DNA from: Bacteroidota bacterium
GTDB lineage: Bacteria; Bacteroidota; Bacteroidia; Bacteroidales; UBA7960
Assembly: GCA_007693555.1 (NCBI GenBank)
Contig: REDJ01000215.1
Location: 1 to 58,450 of the forward strand
Direction of reading: 5' to 3'
Length of the DNA stretch: 58,450 nt
Shown here: positions 48,293 to 57,249 of the stretch, piece by piece
Layout: every line of letters starts with the position of its first letter
Position numbering within the stretch: the first letter of the stretch is position 1
Program-made: the position numbers and the translations under genes
Notes under the pieces: generated by a model
Told to the model about the DNA's origin: nothing
Database searches by the model: none
Seen by the model: only the letters and a program-made list of their open reading frames with translations

Positions 48293-49600
48293 GTGAATTG
48301 TAATTTTAGGATAAACCCATTTCATATCGTCCTTGTGGCTTTATTTCTTCTTTTCGGGAAGGTTACCCTGGGGCAGGATACCATTCGGGTTATGCAATAC
48401 AATCTTTTGTTTTATGGGCTATATACCGATTTTTGCACACCTGAGAATAACAATGTAGATGACAAAGATGAATATCTAAGAACCCTTTTGGGCCACTTTC
48501 AACCTGATATTTTTACTGTTAATGAACTTGGACGAGGAGCCCATAATCTCACCCGGATAAGAGACAATGTTTTAAATATCAACGGTGTGGATTACTTTGA
48601 ATATGCCACATACACCAATACAGGTAATGGTTGGTTTGCCAACGGATTGTTTTACGACTCAAGAAAATTTGGCTTATACAATGAAGTTATTGTCAATACT
48701 GTTTTACGTGATATCAATCTGTATACCCTTTACTATAAAACTGACGATCTCGCATTAACACAAGACACAGTTTTCCTTACATTAATTGTAGCTCACCTGA
48801 AAGCCGGACAATCAGCAAGTGACCAGCAAACAAGAACTACTATGGTGACAAATGTGATGAACTACCTGGATGATAATGATTACAAGGGTAATATTATGTT
48901 CATGGGTGATTTTAATATGAAATCGTCCTTTGAGCAGGCCTATCAGCTTATGGTAAACAATCCAAATCAGGATATACGATTTATCGATCCCATAGGTGTA
49001 ACCGGGGTGTGGGGAAATAACTCCGACATGGCTCCATATCATACACAAAGCCCACATACAGGCAGTCATCCCTGTTATGTTACAGGTGGGCTCGACGACA
49101 GATATGATTTTATTCTGGCTACAAAACCGATAATGGAAGGAAGCATGGGGTTTCAATACATTGAAGATTCTTACCAGGCAATCGGTCAGGATGGGCTGCG
49201 TTTTAACCAGTCTTTGATCAATCCTCCAAATAATAGTCAGCCCCCTGAAATCATTGAAGCCCTGTATTTAATGTCAGACCATTTACCGGTTATGCTTGAT
49301 ATGGTGACAGTTGATGTGGTTACATCGCTGGATCATTATCCTTTTGAAGAATTAAGTCTTACCTATCCTAACCCAGTAGGTGAAAAGTTGAGAATATCCT
49401 TGAATAGCACAAAATCAGGAAGTGTAATCTTAAATCTATATTCATTAACCGGTAAACTATTGATTTCAGAATCTTTTCACTATTTTGAGGGTTCTAAATC
49501 AGTCGATATAAATGTATCTCATTTATCTTCAGGTTTGTATTTACTTAAATTTCAATCTCCGGATGGTTATGTTTCTTCACACAAAATAATTAAGCACTGA
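48293..49600 (+). CDS. T9SS-exported endonuclease/exonuclease/phosphatase-family protein
   Basis: 435-aa secreted protein. Signal peptide about 1-27 (cleavage near LGQDT), then an endonuclease/exonuclease/phosphatase fold: VMQYNLLFYG, PDIFTVNELG (catalytic Glu), VAHLKAG, FMGDFNMKSS (Asp-Asn) and SDHLPV (Asp-His). The last 85 residues form a type A T9SS sorting domain, with YPNPVGEKLRI, LYSLTGKLL and LSSGLYLLKF. So it should cross the outer membrane and be attached or released by the PorU system. The substrate (nucleic acid or phosphoester) is unknown. The start is a GTG, with no ATG nearby in frame. Confidence 0.9.
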   Translation: MNCNFRINPFHIVLVALFLLFGKVTLGQDTIRVMQYNLLFYGLYTDFCTPENNNVDDKDEYLRTLLGHFQPDIFTVNELGRGAHNLTRIRDNVLNINGVDYFEYATYTNTGNGWFANGLFYDSRKFGLYNEVIVNTVLRDINLYTLYYKTDDLALTQDTVFLTLIVAHLKAGQSASDQQTRTTMVTNVMNYLDDNDYKGNIMFMGDFNMKSSFEQAYQLMVNNPNQDIRFIDPIGVTGVWGNNSDMAPYHTQSPHTGSHPCYVTGGLDDRYDFILATKPIMEGSMGFQYIEDSYQAIGQDGLRFNQSLINPPNNSQPPEIIEALYLMSDHLPVMLDMVTVDVVTSLDHYPFEELSLTYPNPVGEKLRISLNSTKSGSVILNLYSLTGKLLISESFHYFEGSKSVDINVSHLSSGLYLLKFQSPDGYVSSHKIIKH

Positions 49601-49728
49601 TATTTTTCTAATCAATGATTTGTGTCAACTTTTTTTTGATGACACTTCATAATAATTTTATGAGATAACAAAGTTAATTGTTAACGAAAAATTAATATTA
49701 CCAGTATCATTTTTCTGTATTAAGGATT

Positions 49729-49736
49729 TAACTTTG
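49729..49736 (+). promoter_or_regulatory. Candidate -7 box for PiT-type transporter
   Basis: TAACTTTG, about 26 bp before the ATG at 49762. The -33 region is T-rich but not a clear TTTG. Confidence 0.55.
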
Positions 49737-49761
49737 CTCCGGTCAAAGTAAACGCATTTTG

Positions 49762-52011
49762 ATGGACAACATTTATCTGTTCTTCGTTATAGCCCTGTTC
49801 ATATTGGCAGTTTCTGATCTGGTAGTTGGGGTGGGTAACGATGCAGTTAATTTCTTAAACTCTGCTATTGGTTCAAGAGTAGCATCCATGAAAGTAATTC
49901 TGGGTGTTGCATCTTTGGGGGTGCTTGTTGGAGCAACTTTTTCAAGTGGAATGATGGAAGTTGCCCGGAGCGGGGTATTTCATCCTGATCAGTTCTACTT
50001 CAATGAAATCATGGTGATTTTTCTGGCTGTAATGATCACCGATATCATTTTACTTGATACCTTCAATACATTTGGACTTCCAACATCTACAACAGTTTCC
50101 ATCGTATTTGAATTACTGGGTGCCGCTGTTGCGGTTTCCATCTATAAAATATATTTGTCTCCCGAAACCCTTTCCGATTTAGGTACCTATATAAATTCGG
50201 CCAGGGCTCTGGCAATCATTTCAGGGATTCTGCTTTCTGTTGTTATTGCTTTTACAGTGGGAGCTATAGTGCAGTTTTTTTCTCGTCTGCTATTTACTTT
50301 CAATTATGAGAGAAATCTTCCATATTTTGGAGCGATTTGGGGAAGTTTTGCCATTACTGCAATTGTATATTTTATTCTTGTAAAGGGCGCAAGTGGTGCT
50401 TCTTTTATGACACCAGAAACAGTTACATGGATTAATGATAACACTTTCCTGATACTAAGTAGCTGTTTTATTGGATTTACATTGATTTCGCAATTTCTGA
50501 TATCAGTTTTTAAAATTAATATCCTTAGAATAATTGTATTGATAGGCACTTTTTCCATTGCAATGGCATTTGCAGGTAATGATCTGGTAAATTTTATAGG
50601 AGTACCACTTGCCGGGTACGAATCTTTTAAACTTTTTATCAATGATCCAACGTTGAATCCTGCGGCTTATACCATGGAGTCTTTGTTGCTTCCGGTACAA
50701 ACACCAACAGGTTTTTTGCTGGCCGCAGGCATCATTATGATTTTTGCTCTGATCTTTTCAAAGAAAGCACGGTCGGTTACCCAGACGGAGGTAGATCTGG
50801 CCCGGCAAGGTGAAGGATACGAAAGGTTTTCATCATCATTGTTTGCACAAACCCTGGTAAGAAAATCTATGGATATTTCCAGGTTTATCAATAAAATAGT
50901 GCCCAAAGCCATATTAAAAAGTATTGATAAAAGGTTCGACCCTTCGGTCAGCATCAGGCGCAACAGGATGTTAAAAAACAAAGCTGATTTCGATATGCTC
51001 AGAGCATCGGTAAATATGTTTGTTGCAAGTATTTTGATCGCTTTGGCAACTTCTCTCAAATTACCTCTCTCCACTACTTACGTTACTTTTATGGTAGCCA
51101 TGGGTACTTCACTCTCTGACAGAGCATGGGGCAGGGAAAGTGCTGTATATAGAATTACAGGAGTTATTACCGTAATTGGGGGATGGTTCTTTACAGCATT
51201 CACGGCTTTCTCGGTTTCATTTCTGTTCGCTATACTTATAAGATGGGGAGGTTACCCTGCAGCGATTATTGCCCTGATCATTGCGTTTACTTTTGTTGTC
51301 AGAACCAACTTTATTCATAAAAAACGCAGTTTTGCAAAAGCTGAAGCGGAAAAAAAGATAACACGTGAGTGGACAGAAGAAAGTGTAATGGCTGAATGTA
51401 AAAAGAATATTCTGCATACTTTGATGAACGTTGCTCGCCTGCATGCTGATATTACACAGTATTTCATTGAAGAAAACAGGAAGAAGTTAAAAAAAGCTGT
51501 AAGAAAAGTACTTGAGCTTAATGATTTTACCAAAGAATTAAAACGAGATGTATATATTACTTTAAGAAAACTTGAGGAAGATTCTGTAGAAACAGGGCAT
51601 CATTATGTCCAGATTCTTGATTATCTGAGAGAAACAGCTCACTGCCTTTCCTATATAGTTGAACCTTTTAATGAGCATCTTGATAATGCACACCCTTCAG
51701 TTATTCCTGAACAGGAAAGTGAGATTCTAAAGGTTAAAACCAGAATTTCAGAGTTCTATAAAAAGGTTTTGCTGGTTCTTGATCAGAAGAACTACGATGA
51801 ATTGGAAAATATCATTAAAGCCAATTCCGAAATAATAAATGATTTGGAAAAGATCAAGAAAATGCAAATTAAATTGATTAAAGCTGAAAAGGTTGGAACT
51901 AAAAATAGTCTGGTTATTTTTAATTATTTATCAGAAACGAAAAACATGCTTCTTTACTCGGTTAATCTATTAAAGTCGCACAGAGATTTTGTTGTGAAAA
52001 ACGGATATTAA
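49762..52011 (+). CDS. PiT-family phosphate transporter with PhoU-like tail
   Basis: 749-aa inner-membrane low-affinity inorganic phosphate carrier. Duplicated family signatures GVGNDAVNFLNSAIGS (about 23-38) and FAGNDLVNFIGVPLAG mark the two halves, each with several transmembrane helices; a hydrophilic insert (about 325-420) separates the last helices. From about residue 520 a soluble, helical tail of about 230 residues resembles PhoU/DUF47-type domains. The start is ATG 49762 rather than the TTG just before it. PiT proteins without such a tail are much shorter. Confidence 0.93.
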   Translation: MDNIYLFFVIALFILAVSDLVVGVGNDAVNFLNSAIGSRVASMKVILGVASLGVLVGATFSSGMMEVARSGVFHPDQFYFNEIMVIFLAVMITDIILLDTFNTFGLPTSTTVSIVFELLGAAVAVSIYKIYLSPETLSDLGTYINSARALAIISGILLSVVIAFTVGAIVQFFSRLLFTFNYERNLPYFGAIWGSFAITAIVYFILVKGASGASFMTPETVTWINDNTFLILSSCFIGFTLISQFLISVFKINILRIIVLIGTFSIAMAFAGNDLVNFIGVPLAGYESFKLFINDPTLNPAAYTMESLLLPVQTPTGFLLAAGIIMIFALIFSKKARSVTQTEVDLARQGEGYERFSSSLFAQTLVRKSMDISRFINKIVPKAILKSIDKRFDPSVSIRRNRMLKNKADFDMLRASVNMFVASILIALATSLKLPLSTTYVTFMVAMGTSLSDRAWGRESAVYRITGVITVIGGWFFTAFTAFSVSFLFAILIRWGGYPAAIIALIIAFTFVVRTNFIHKKRSFAKAEAEKKITREWTEESVMAECKKNILHTLMNVARLHADITQYFIEENRKKLKKAVRKVLELNDFTKELKRDVYITLRKLEEDSVETGHHYVQILDYLRETAHCLSYIVEPFNEHLDNAHPSVIPEQESEILKVKTRISEFYKKVLLVLDQKNYDELENIIKANSEIINDLEKIKKMQIKLIKAEKVGTKNSLVIFNYLSETKNMLLYSVNLLKSHRDFVVKNGY

Positions 52012-52118
52012 TTTTTTTTTATCCTTTGTTTATTCTCATCCCTTTCCTATTCATTTTCAGTAATTTACTTTTCAATGTTAAGTTTATGTTAACAAATGAA
52101 GTTATTGCTTGGTTTTAT

Positions 52119-52126
52119 TAATTTTG
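52119..52126 (+). promoter_or_regulatory. Candidate -7 box for Na/Pi cotransporter
   Basis: TAATTTTG, 27 bp upstream of the ATG. It suggests separate transcription from the upstream PiT gene. A weak TTG at 52104 may be the -33 box. Confidence 0.45.
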
Positions 52127-52153
52127 CTGTCCTAAAAGATTGAAACAGGACTC

Positions 52154-53854
52154 ATGAACTTTAGCTTTATCCAGTTCCTTACCTTGTTTGGTGCTTTAAG
52201 CCTATTTCTGTTTGGAATGAAGGTAATGAGCGAGGGAATTCAAAAGCTTGCCGGGGATAAAATGCGCTCTATTCTCAGTGCAATGACATCCAATCGGTTT
52301 CTAGGTGTGTTGACCGGCTTTTTTATTACTACACTTGTGCAATCATCCTCGGCTTCCACAGTAATGGTTGTCAGTTTTGTAAATGCCGGTCTGATGAGCC
52401 TGGTGCAGTCGGTGGGTGTGATCATGGGTGCAAATATTGGAACCACCACCACTGCATGGTTGATTTCTTTCCTGGGTTTTAAACTGAATATTTCCTCACT
52501 TTCACTTCCTATTATTGGTATCGCCTTTCCATTGCTCTACTTTACCAGGGACAGACTGACCTCCCTGGGTGAAACTTTGCTTGGGTTTGCCTTATTGTTT
52601 ATGGGCTTGGGACTATTACAACAGTCAGTCCCGGATTTACATACTAACCCTGAAATGTTCAGAGCACTTCAAAACCTTACAGACTACGGATTTGGAAGTG
52701 TTTTGATTTTCCTTGGAATAGGTACTTTACTTACAATAGTACTGCAATCATCAAGTGCAACCATGGCACTTACTCTTGTAATGTGTAATAACGGGTGGAT
52801 AGGATTTGAGCATGGCGCTGCTATTGTTTTAGGTGAAAACATTGGCACTACCATAACCGCAAATCTTGCTGCATTAGTTGGTAATGTATATGCCAAAAGG
52901 ACAGCATTGGCACACACACTTTTCAATATTTTTGGTGTAATATGGATGCTTATTGTTTTCAAGCTTTTTATACATCAGATCGATAAACAAATGGTGAATA
53001 TGGGGTTAAATTCACCAATGACTGATGCAAGCATGGTACCTTTTGGGCTGGCCATTTTCCATACCGTCTTTAATATAACAAATACCTTATTGCTTATAGG
53101 CTTTATCAAATATATAGTATATAGTGTAGAAAAGGTTATCCCATCCAAAGGTAAGGTTGATGAGAGACATCATTTAGAATATTTCGGAAGTGGTATTTTG
53201 CATATGGCAGAGTTTTCCGTTCTTCAGGCTAAAAGGGAGACCAGACGATATTGTGATATGGCCCAGCGAATGTTCAATTTTATTCCGGAGATGGTATATC
53301 AGACCGACAGGAAGAAATTTGCAAAGCTACTTGCCAGGGTTAGTAAGTATGAAGAAATCACTGACAGGGTAGAGGTTGAAATCACAACATTTCTCATAAA
53401 AACATCCAGGAAACAATTAAGTACAAGTGCCTCCGAGCAGTTGAGGAGAATGAGACTTGTATGCAGTGAAGTGGAAAAAATCGGGGATGTATGTTTTAAA
53501 ATGGCTACAATGCTTGACAATAAAAAAGAAGAAAAAGCTTATTTTACACCCCGGCAAAGAGAAGAGCTTGATAAAATGTTTGCCCTGGTAAATGAAGCCT
53601 TTGATGTTATGATGGTAAACCTGGAACGTGGGGAAGCTTTTGCAGGAACAAATATGCAAAGAGCCTATACATTGGAAAAGAAAATAAACCAGTTCAGAGA
53701 TTATATCAATGAAGAAATTATTGATGAAATTGAAAAAGGTTCATCTCACGTAAAAAGCGGTTTTTATTTTAACAAAATGATTTCTTCCTGCGAAAAGGTT
53801 GGTGATTCAATTCTGAATATCAATGAGGCAGCCGCAGGGGTGAATATTGAATAA
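52154..53854 (+). CDS. Na/Pi cotransporter (PNaS family) with PhoU-like tail
   Basis: 566-aa sodium-phosphate symporter. The family repeats are seen twice: VQSSSASTVMVVSFVNAG with GANIGTTTTAW, and LQSSSATMALTLVMCNNGW with GENIGTTITANLAALVG. About eight transmembrane helices fill 1-330. A cytosolic helical domain (about 345-560) is PhoU-like, as in other bacterial NptA/YjbB-type proteins. It lies 142 bp after the PiT gene and has its own promoter box. Direction of transport (uptake or efflux) cannot be told. Confidence 0.94.
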   Translation: MNFSFIQFLTLFGALSLFLFGMKVMSEGIQKLAGDKMRSILSAMTSNRFLGVLTGFFITTLVQSSSASTVMVVSFVNAGLMSLVQSVGVIMGANIGTTTTAWLISFLGFKLNISSLSLPIIGIAFPLLYFTRDRLTSLGETLLGFALLFMGLGLLQQSVPDLHTNPEMFRALQNLTDYGFGSVLIFLGIGTLLTIVLQSSSATMALTLVMCNNGWIGFEHGAAIVLGENIGTTITANLAALVGNVYAKRTALAHTLFNIFGVIWMLIVFKLFIHQIDKQMVNMGLNSPMTDASMVPFGLAIFHTVFNITNTLLLIGFIKYIVYSVEKVIPSKGKVDERHHLEYFGSGILHMAEFSVLQAKRETRRYCDMAQRMFNFIPEMVYQTDRKKFAKLLARVSKYEEITDRVEVEITTFLIKTSRKQLSTSASEQLRRMRLVCSEVEKIGDVCFKMATMLDNKKEEKAYFTPRQREELDKMFALVNEAFDVMMVNLERGEAFAGTNMQRAYTLEKKINQFRDYINEEIIDEIEKGSSHVKSGFYFNKMISSCEKVGDSILNINEAAAGVNIE

Positions 53855-53873
53855 TTCTTTTAGAGAACACTGA

Positions 53874-53915
53874 AAAAATGGCTTCCGGCTCAGTTCTGAA
53901 GCCATTTTTATTTTT
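53874..53915 (+). terminator. Bidirectional terminator between Na/Pi gene and mobA
   Basis: AAAAATGGCTTC (53874-53885) pairs with GAAGCCATTTTT (53898-53909), then a T-rich run to the right; A-rich on the left side serves the opposite strand. It overlaps the mobA stop codon at 53908-53910. Confidence 0.85.
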
Positions 53916-54492
53916 TATTATCAAGGTCGCTGCGAAAATTAACATTGAAAAACAGGGTTTCATCATAAAAATATTCCTGAGATATTTCCAGGTATAAAAC
54001 CTGCAAACCCTGAATAGCATCCAAAATCTTATGTTTATTTTTTTTGAGGCTTTCTTCAAGTACCTCATAACAACTTTTAGAATAAAAGGCTGCAAGTGGC
54101 TCTGAAAACCCATTATGCATCGGAATAACTACCTGATGTTTGGCAGCTTTTTTTAGCAAATGTAAAAATAAACCATGCTTTAAGAAAGGCATGTCGCATC
54201 CTATAACTAAATTATGCTCATTGGAGGAAGCTTTCAGGCATGCATGAATTCCACCCACCGGCCCGGAGTTTGAATACATATCAGTTACGGTTTTAAACCT
54301 GGTAAAATCATATTTCTCAGGCTGGTTGGTGCTAATGAGAAGTTCATTGCACAAAGGCTTGAGTGCTTCAATGGAATATTCAACCAGCTTTTTACCCTGG
54401 TATTCAAACAAGGCTTTATCGCTGCCGAAGCGGCTGCTTTTACCGCCGGCAAGAATAATACCTGTGACCTGGGGTTTTGAAATGAGAGTCAT
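53908..54492 (-). CDS. mobA: Molybdenum cofactor guanylyltransferase MobA
   Basis: 194-aa nucleotidyltransferase that adds GMP to molybdopterin to form the bis-MGD cofactor. The GTP-binding signature ILAGGKSSRFGSDKA and GCDMPF (metal-binding Asp) are present. The start chosen (54492) gives a protein beginning MTLISKPQ, as the family normally does. Alternatives at 54540 and 54570 would extend it by 16 or 26 residues and overlap the upstream gene. No clear Shine-Dalgarno site decides it. Its stop lies in the convergent terminator. Confidence 0.85.
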   Translation of the reverse strand: MTLISKPQVTGIILAGGKSSRFGSDKALFEYQGKKLVEYSIEALKPLCNELLISTNQPEKYDFTRFKTVTDMYSNSGPVGGIHACLKASSNEHNLVIGCDMPFLKHGLFLHLLKKAAKHQVVIPMHNGFSEPLAAFYSKSCYEVLEESLKKNKHKILDAIQGLQVLYLEISQEYFYDETLFFNVNFRSDLDNKK

Positions 54493-54524
54493 ATAGGGCC
54501 GAAAGTAAGGTTGAGAAACTTTTT

Positions 54525-54758
54525 CTAAAATCTGCTGCATGCCGGGCCCTGGCAACCGCCACTGCCGCAATCCATAGATAAATCACTTTTGGCCTTGCCG
54601 GGTTTGGGTTCACGCTTTTCCGAACATTCCAGTTTGCACTCCGGACAATAGGCAATATATTTCCAGCAGGGGCCGTAAATGTAGTCTTTGTATTCTTTTT
54701 TCAGGCCTTGATTGTCTTCGAAAGTATGGTTGCAGTTTTCACAAAAAAATGTACTCAT
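54525..54758 (-). CDS. Cys-rich small protein upstream of mobA (zinc-ribbon-like)
   Basis: 77-aa protein with nine Cys: CxxC at 6-9, Cys31, CPEC at 38-41, Cys45, and a Gly-rich end C64-x4-C69-x4-C74. The two CxxC pairs suggest a zinc ribbon; the tail resembles FmdB-type ends. No known function. It precedes mobA on the same strand, with a 32-bp gap for the MobA start chosen here (or overlap for longer starts), which suggests a link to molybdenum cofactor work. It begins about 23 bp after a leftward -7 box. Confidence 0.75.
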   Translation of the reverse strand: MSTFFCENCNHTFEDNQGLKKEYKDYIYGPCWKYIAYCPECKLECSEKREPKPGKAKSDLSMDCGSGGCQGPACSRF

Positions 54759-55154
54759 GTGGGAAAAAATTTAGTGTATGCAAAAGTAGTTATGCTTTTC
54801 AAATGTAAATCTTTGAAACCATTTTTACAAAGAAAGACTCAATTTGCTGCTGTTTTTTGATCTTACAAAAAAATGCATCATCCTCTTTAATCTTATCGCA
54901 GACCTGGAAGGGGTTTCATGAAGAATTCATTTTTTTACGGAGAGGATGTTTTCTACCCTGTCCACCCTTTGTCCACCACTGTAATTTGTTATCTCTATTG
55001 TTTGATGGTAAATTTAAACTAGTATTTAATGTTGACCAGTGGCACAAAACGTTTGACAAAACAAAGTGTCTGGCATCCAAAAAGTTTCTTCGATATGCAA
55101 ACTATAGAAACCCAAAAACTAACTAATTATTTTTTTACTAATAAACTATTGATT
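54759..55154. other. 396-bp divergent region before the cytolysin-like gene
   Basis: It holds the leftward boxes for the Cys-rich gene. To the right no TAnnTTTG promoter was found for the cytolysin-like gene, only an imperfect AATCTTTG at 54808-54815. Two copies of GTCCACC (54960-54966 and 54971-54977) are present. A 90-codon open frame here shows no coding character. Confidence 0.5.
54781..54788 (-). promoter_or_regulatory. Candidate -7 box for the Cys-rich protein and mobA
   Basis: Leftward TACTTTTG, 23 bp before the start codon. A second match, TACATTTG at 54800-54807, lies just upstream. Confidence 0.5.
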
Positions 55155-57041
55155 ATGATAAATAGAAAAAAGATTTCTTACTTAACAATGTTAGCCATTA
55201 CAAGTGCCATATTAATTTTGTTCGGTGGCTGCGAAAAGGATGATGATGCAAAGAATCAGGAAGACAGAGGTGTTCTTGCAGAGATTTTAATGAATGCTGG
55301 TTCATTCGAAGATTTCGATGATTTTTACAATGAAACGGAACCTGAGGAGTTCGAAGAATATTCGGAAAATGATCTGTATTTTTGTACCCGGACAACTGTT
55401 AGCCTAACCCAGGGATACAGTAATTTTCCCCAATTTGACCCTAATACCCAAGTCATATTCCCCGGAAACCTTTTGCAGGGTAATACGCTTGATAATGCAA
55501 CACCCAGTGGAATTCCGGTAGAGCGAGGCCCGGGAACGGTGGTTATTACCCTGGTAAACGGAGCTGCTTCTGCCAGCCGGCAGCTTGATGTTGTGGGTCT
55601 TGGTAGTGTTTACGATGCCATGAATGAGATCATTGCCGATAATCCGGGCGACCTTCCGGCACGTACTACCTATAGCATGGAACGCATTTCATCGCGTGAG
55701 CAACTGGGTGTGGCGCTTCGTGCCGAATTTAGCAGCCTTACAACGGATGTGCAGGCGTCCTTTAATTTTAATTCGGATGTAAGCTATAACAGGTTCCTGG
55801 TTCGCCTTACCCAGAGTTATTATACCATCGCATTTGAGGCGCCCACTGACCCATCACAGTTTTTCGGAGAGAATGTTACGGCAGAACAGCTTAGCCAGTA
55901 TGTGCAACCCGGTAATCCGGCAGCATATGTATCCAGTGTAACCTACGGCCGTGTTTTTTACCTGCTGATACAATCAACTGATTCGTTTCAGGAAATGAGA
56001 GCTTCCATTGATGCAAGCTTTAATGGTGCAGTTGCCAGCGGTTCTATAGGCGGTGATGTGAAGTACGTGAGTGAACTAAGCAGTGTGCAAATTAGTGGAT
56101 ATGCTATCGGGGGAAACTCAAGCCAGGCGGCAGCAGCACTAACCGGAGATTTTGATGCCCTAAGAACGTTTATCGAAGAAGGCGGAACCATTACTACCGG
56201 ACAACCGCTCAGTTACACTGTGAATGCAGCCAATGATCCGGCACAGCAACTAAAAGTAAAAGTTGCAACGGAGTATGATATCATTGATTGTGCCCCGCTG
56301 AGTGATGCATTGTTTGATGGAGTTGCCTGGTATCGTGGCAATATTGGTGTGGAATGGGAAGATTTTCTGGGTGGACTTGGAATAACCCGTTGGCAGGATT
56401 TGTTTGGAGCCCAGAACAATGATAACAGCCGCGATGCTGTAGTACCTTTTGGAGGCCCGGCTTACGCAGGCCTCTGGAATGATGGTAATCCTGCCGGAGG
56501 CCGGGTTCCTGATTTCCAGTTTCAGGCCAATTCTTTTACCGGGCGCATGCGCGTACCCGGAACACCTCTGCGAAATACAGATTATACCATAGCAGCAATA
56601 GTGAGTCGGTCAGGTGTTCCGCCCAGTGACGATACCCCTGTATATTGGTTTTGGGGTGACAGCTCTGCCGAGGGCAGAGGTATACGAATCGGGTTTGACA
56701 ATAGCAATACCGTAAGTATATCTCATGGTGGAGCAGCGCAAGTAACTGCACCACTGGATAAAGACCTTTTCTCCTTCCAGCTTTTCATATTTACTTTCAG
56801 CGAGGAAAATGGAATGCGAATCTTTATCAATGGGCTGGAAGAAGCACATGATCCAAACATGAAAGTACCCATTGATCAGTTCCTGGGTGCAAGTATCGGG
56901 GTCAGTGACATCAATGGGGAGGGATCTGGAACTGGTTTTGCATCTATCCGCATGCTGGAGCTGCAGATTTACGATTTTGTTCCCAGCGATGCCCAAATTC
57001 GCGGACTTGAAAAAGGCCTGATGGAGTATTACAACTTTTAA
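55155..57041 (+). CDS. Cholesterol-dependent-cytolysin-like lipoprotein with LamG-type C-terminal domain
   Basis: 628-aa protein. Start ATG 55155 is chosen because it yields a lipoprotein signal (hydrophobic 12-24, Cys26). The bases after the Cys encode EKDDD, a Lys-(Asp/Glu)2 pattern that marks surface-exposed lipoproteins in Bacteroidota. An acidic linker follows (about 30-75). Residues about 80-380 match domains 1-3 of thiol-activated cytolysins: MERISSREQL, SYYTIAFEAP, VTAEQLSQYV, YVSSVTYGRVFYLLIQ and IGGNSSQAAAALTGDFDAL align by eye with pneumolysin. The cholesterol-binding undecapeptide (ECTGLAWEWWR type) and domain 4 are missing. Instead about 425-628 form a LamG/concanavalin-like beta-sandwich. 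It is followed by a strong terminator. GC content looks higher than in neighbouring genes. Confidence 0.85.
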   Translation: MINRKKISYLTMLAITSAILILFGGCEKDDDAKNQEDRGVLAEILMNAGSFEDFDDFYNETEPEEFEEYSENDLYFCTRTTVSLTQGYSNFPQFDPNTQVIFPGNLLQGNTLDNATPSGIPVERGPGTVVITLVNGAASASRQLDVVGLGSVYDAMNEIIADNPGDLPARTTYSMERISSREQLGVALRAEFSSLTTDVQASFNFNSDVSYNRFLVRLTQSYYTIAFEAPTDPSQFFGENVTAEQLSQYVQPGNPAAYVSSVTYGRVFYLLIQSTDSFQEMRASIDASFNGAVASGSIGGDVKYVSELSSVQISGYAIGGNSSQAAAALTGDFDALRTFIEEGGTITTGQPLSYTVNAANDPAQQLKVKVATEYDIIDCAPLSDALFDGVAWYRGNIGVEWEDFLGGLGITRWQDLFGAQNNDNSRDAVVPFGGPAYAGLWNDGNPAGGRVPDFQFQANSFTGRMRVPGTPLRNTDYTIAAIVSRSGVPPSDDTPVYWFWGDSSAEGRGIRIGFDNSNTVSISHGGAAQVTAPLDKDLFSFQLFIFTFSEENGMRIFINGLEEAHDPNMKVPIDQFLGASIGVSDINGEGSGTGFASIRMLELQIYDFVPSDAQIRGLEKGLMEYYNF

Positions 57042-57062
57042 TCGATGCTTATCGGCCAGTAT

Positions 57063-57103
57063 AAAAGCTTTACCCTTTGATAATCAGGGTAAAGCTTTTT
57101 TTT
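57063..57103 (+). terminator. Terminator after the cytolysin-like gene
   Basis: Perfect 14-bp inverted repeat AAAAGCTTTACCCT (57063-57076) / AGGGTAAAGCTTTT (57086-57099), 9-base loop, followed by T. It makes the cytolysin-like gene a single-gene unit. Confidence 0.92.
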
Positions 57104-57249
57104 GTAAATTTAAGGAACAATGGATTACCAGGTTAAAATCATGTACAAACCTATCTTTAGCAATTCATCAGGGGTGTCAAACCTGCAGATCCTTGTCAAC
57201 TAACTGGTTCTTGCCGAATATGATAATATTTTACTAAAACCATCAAGCA

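Noticed and set aside
54857-55126. 90-codon open frame upstream of the cytolysin-like gene
   Set aside because: No recognisable domain, low-complexity start, and it overlaps the leader and signal region; no ribosome-binding context.
55029-55154. In-frame upstream start of the cytolysin-like gene (42 extra residues)
   Set aside because: It would bury the lipoprotein signal inside the protein; ATG 55155 gives a textbook signal.
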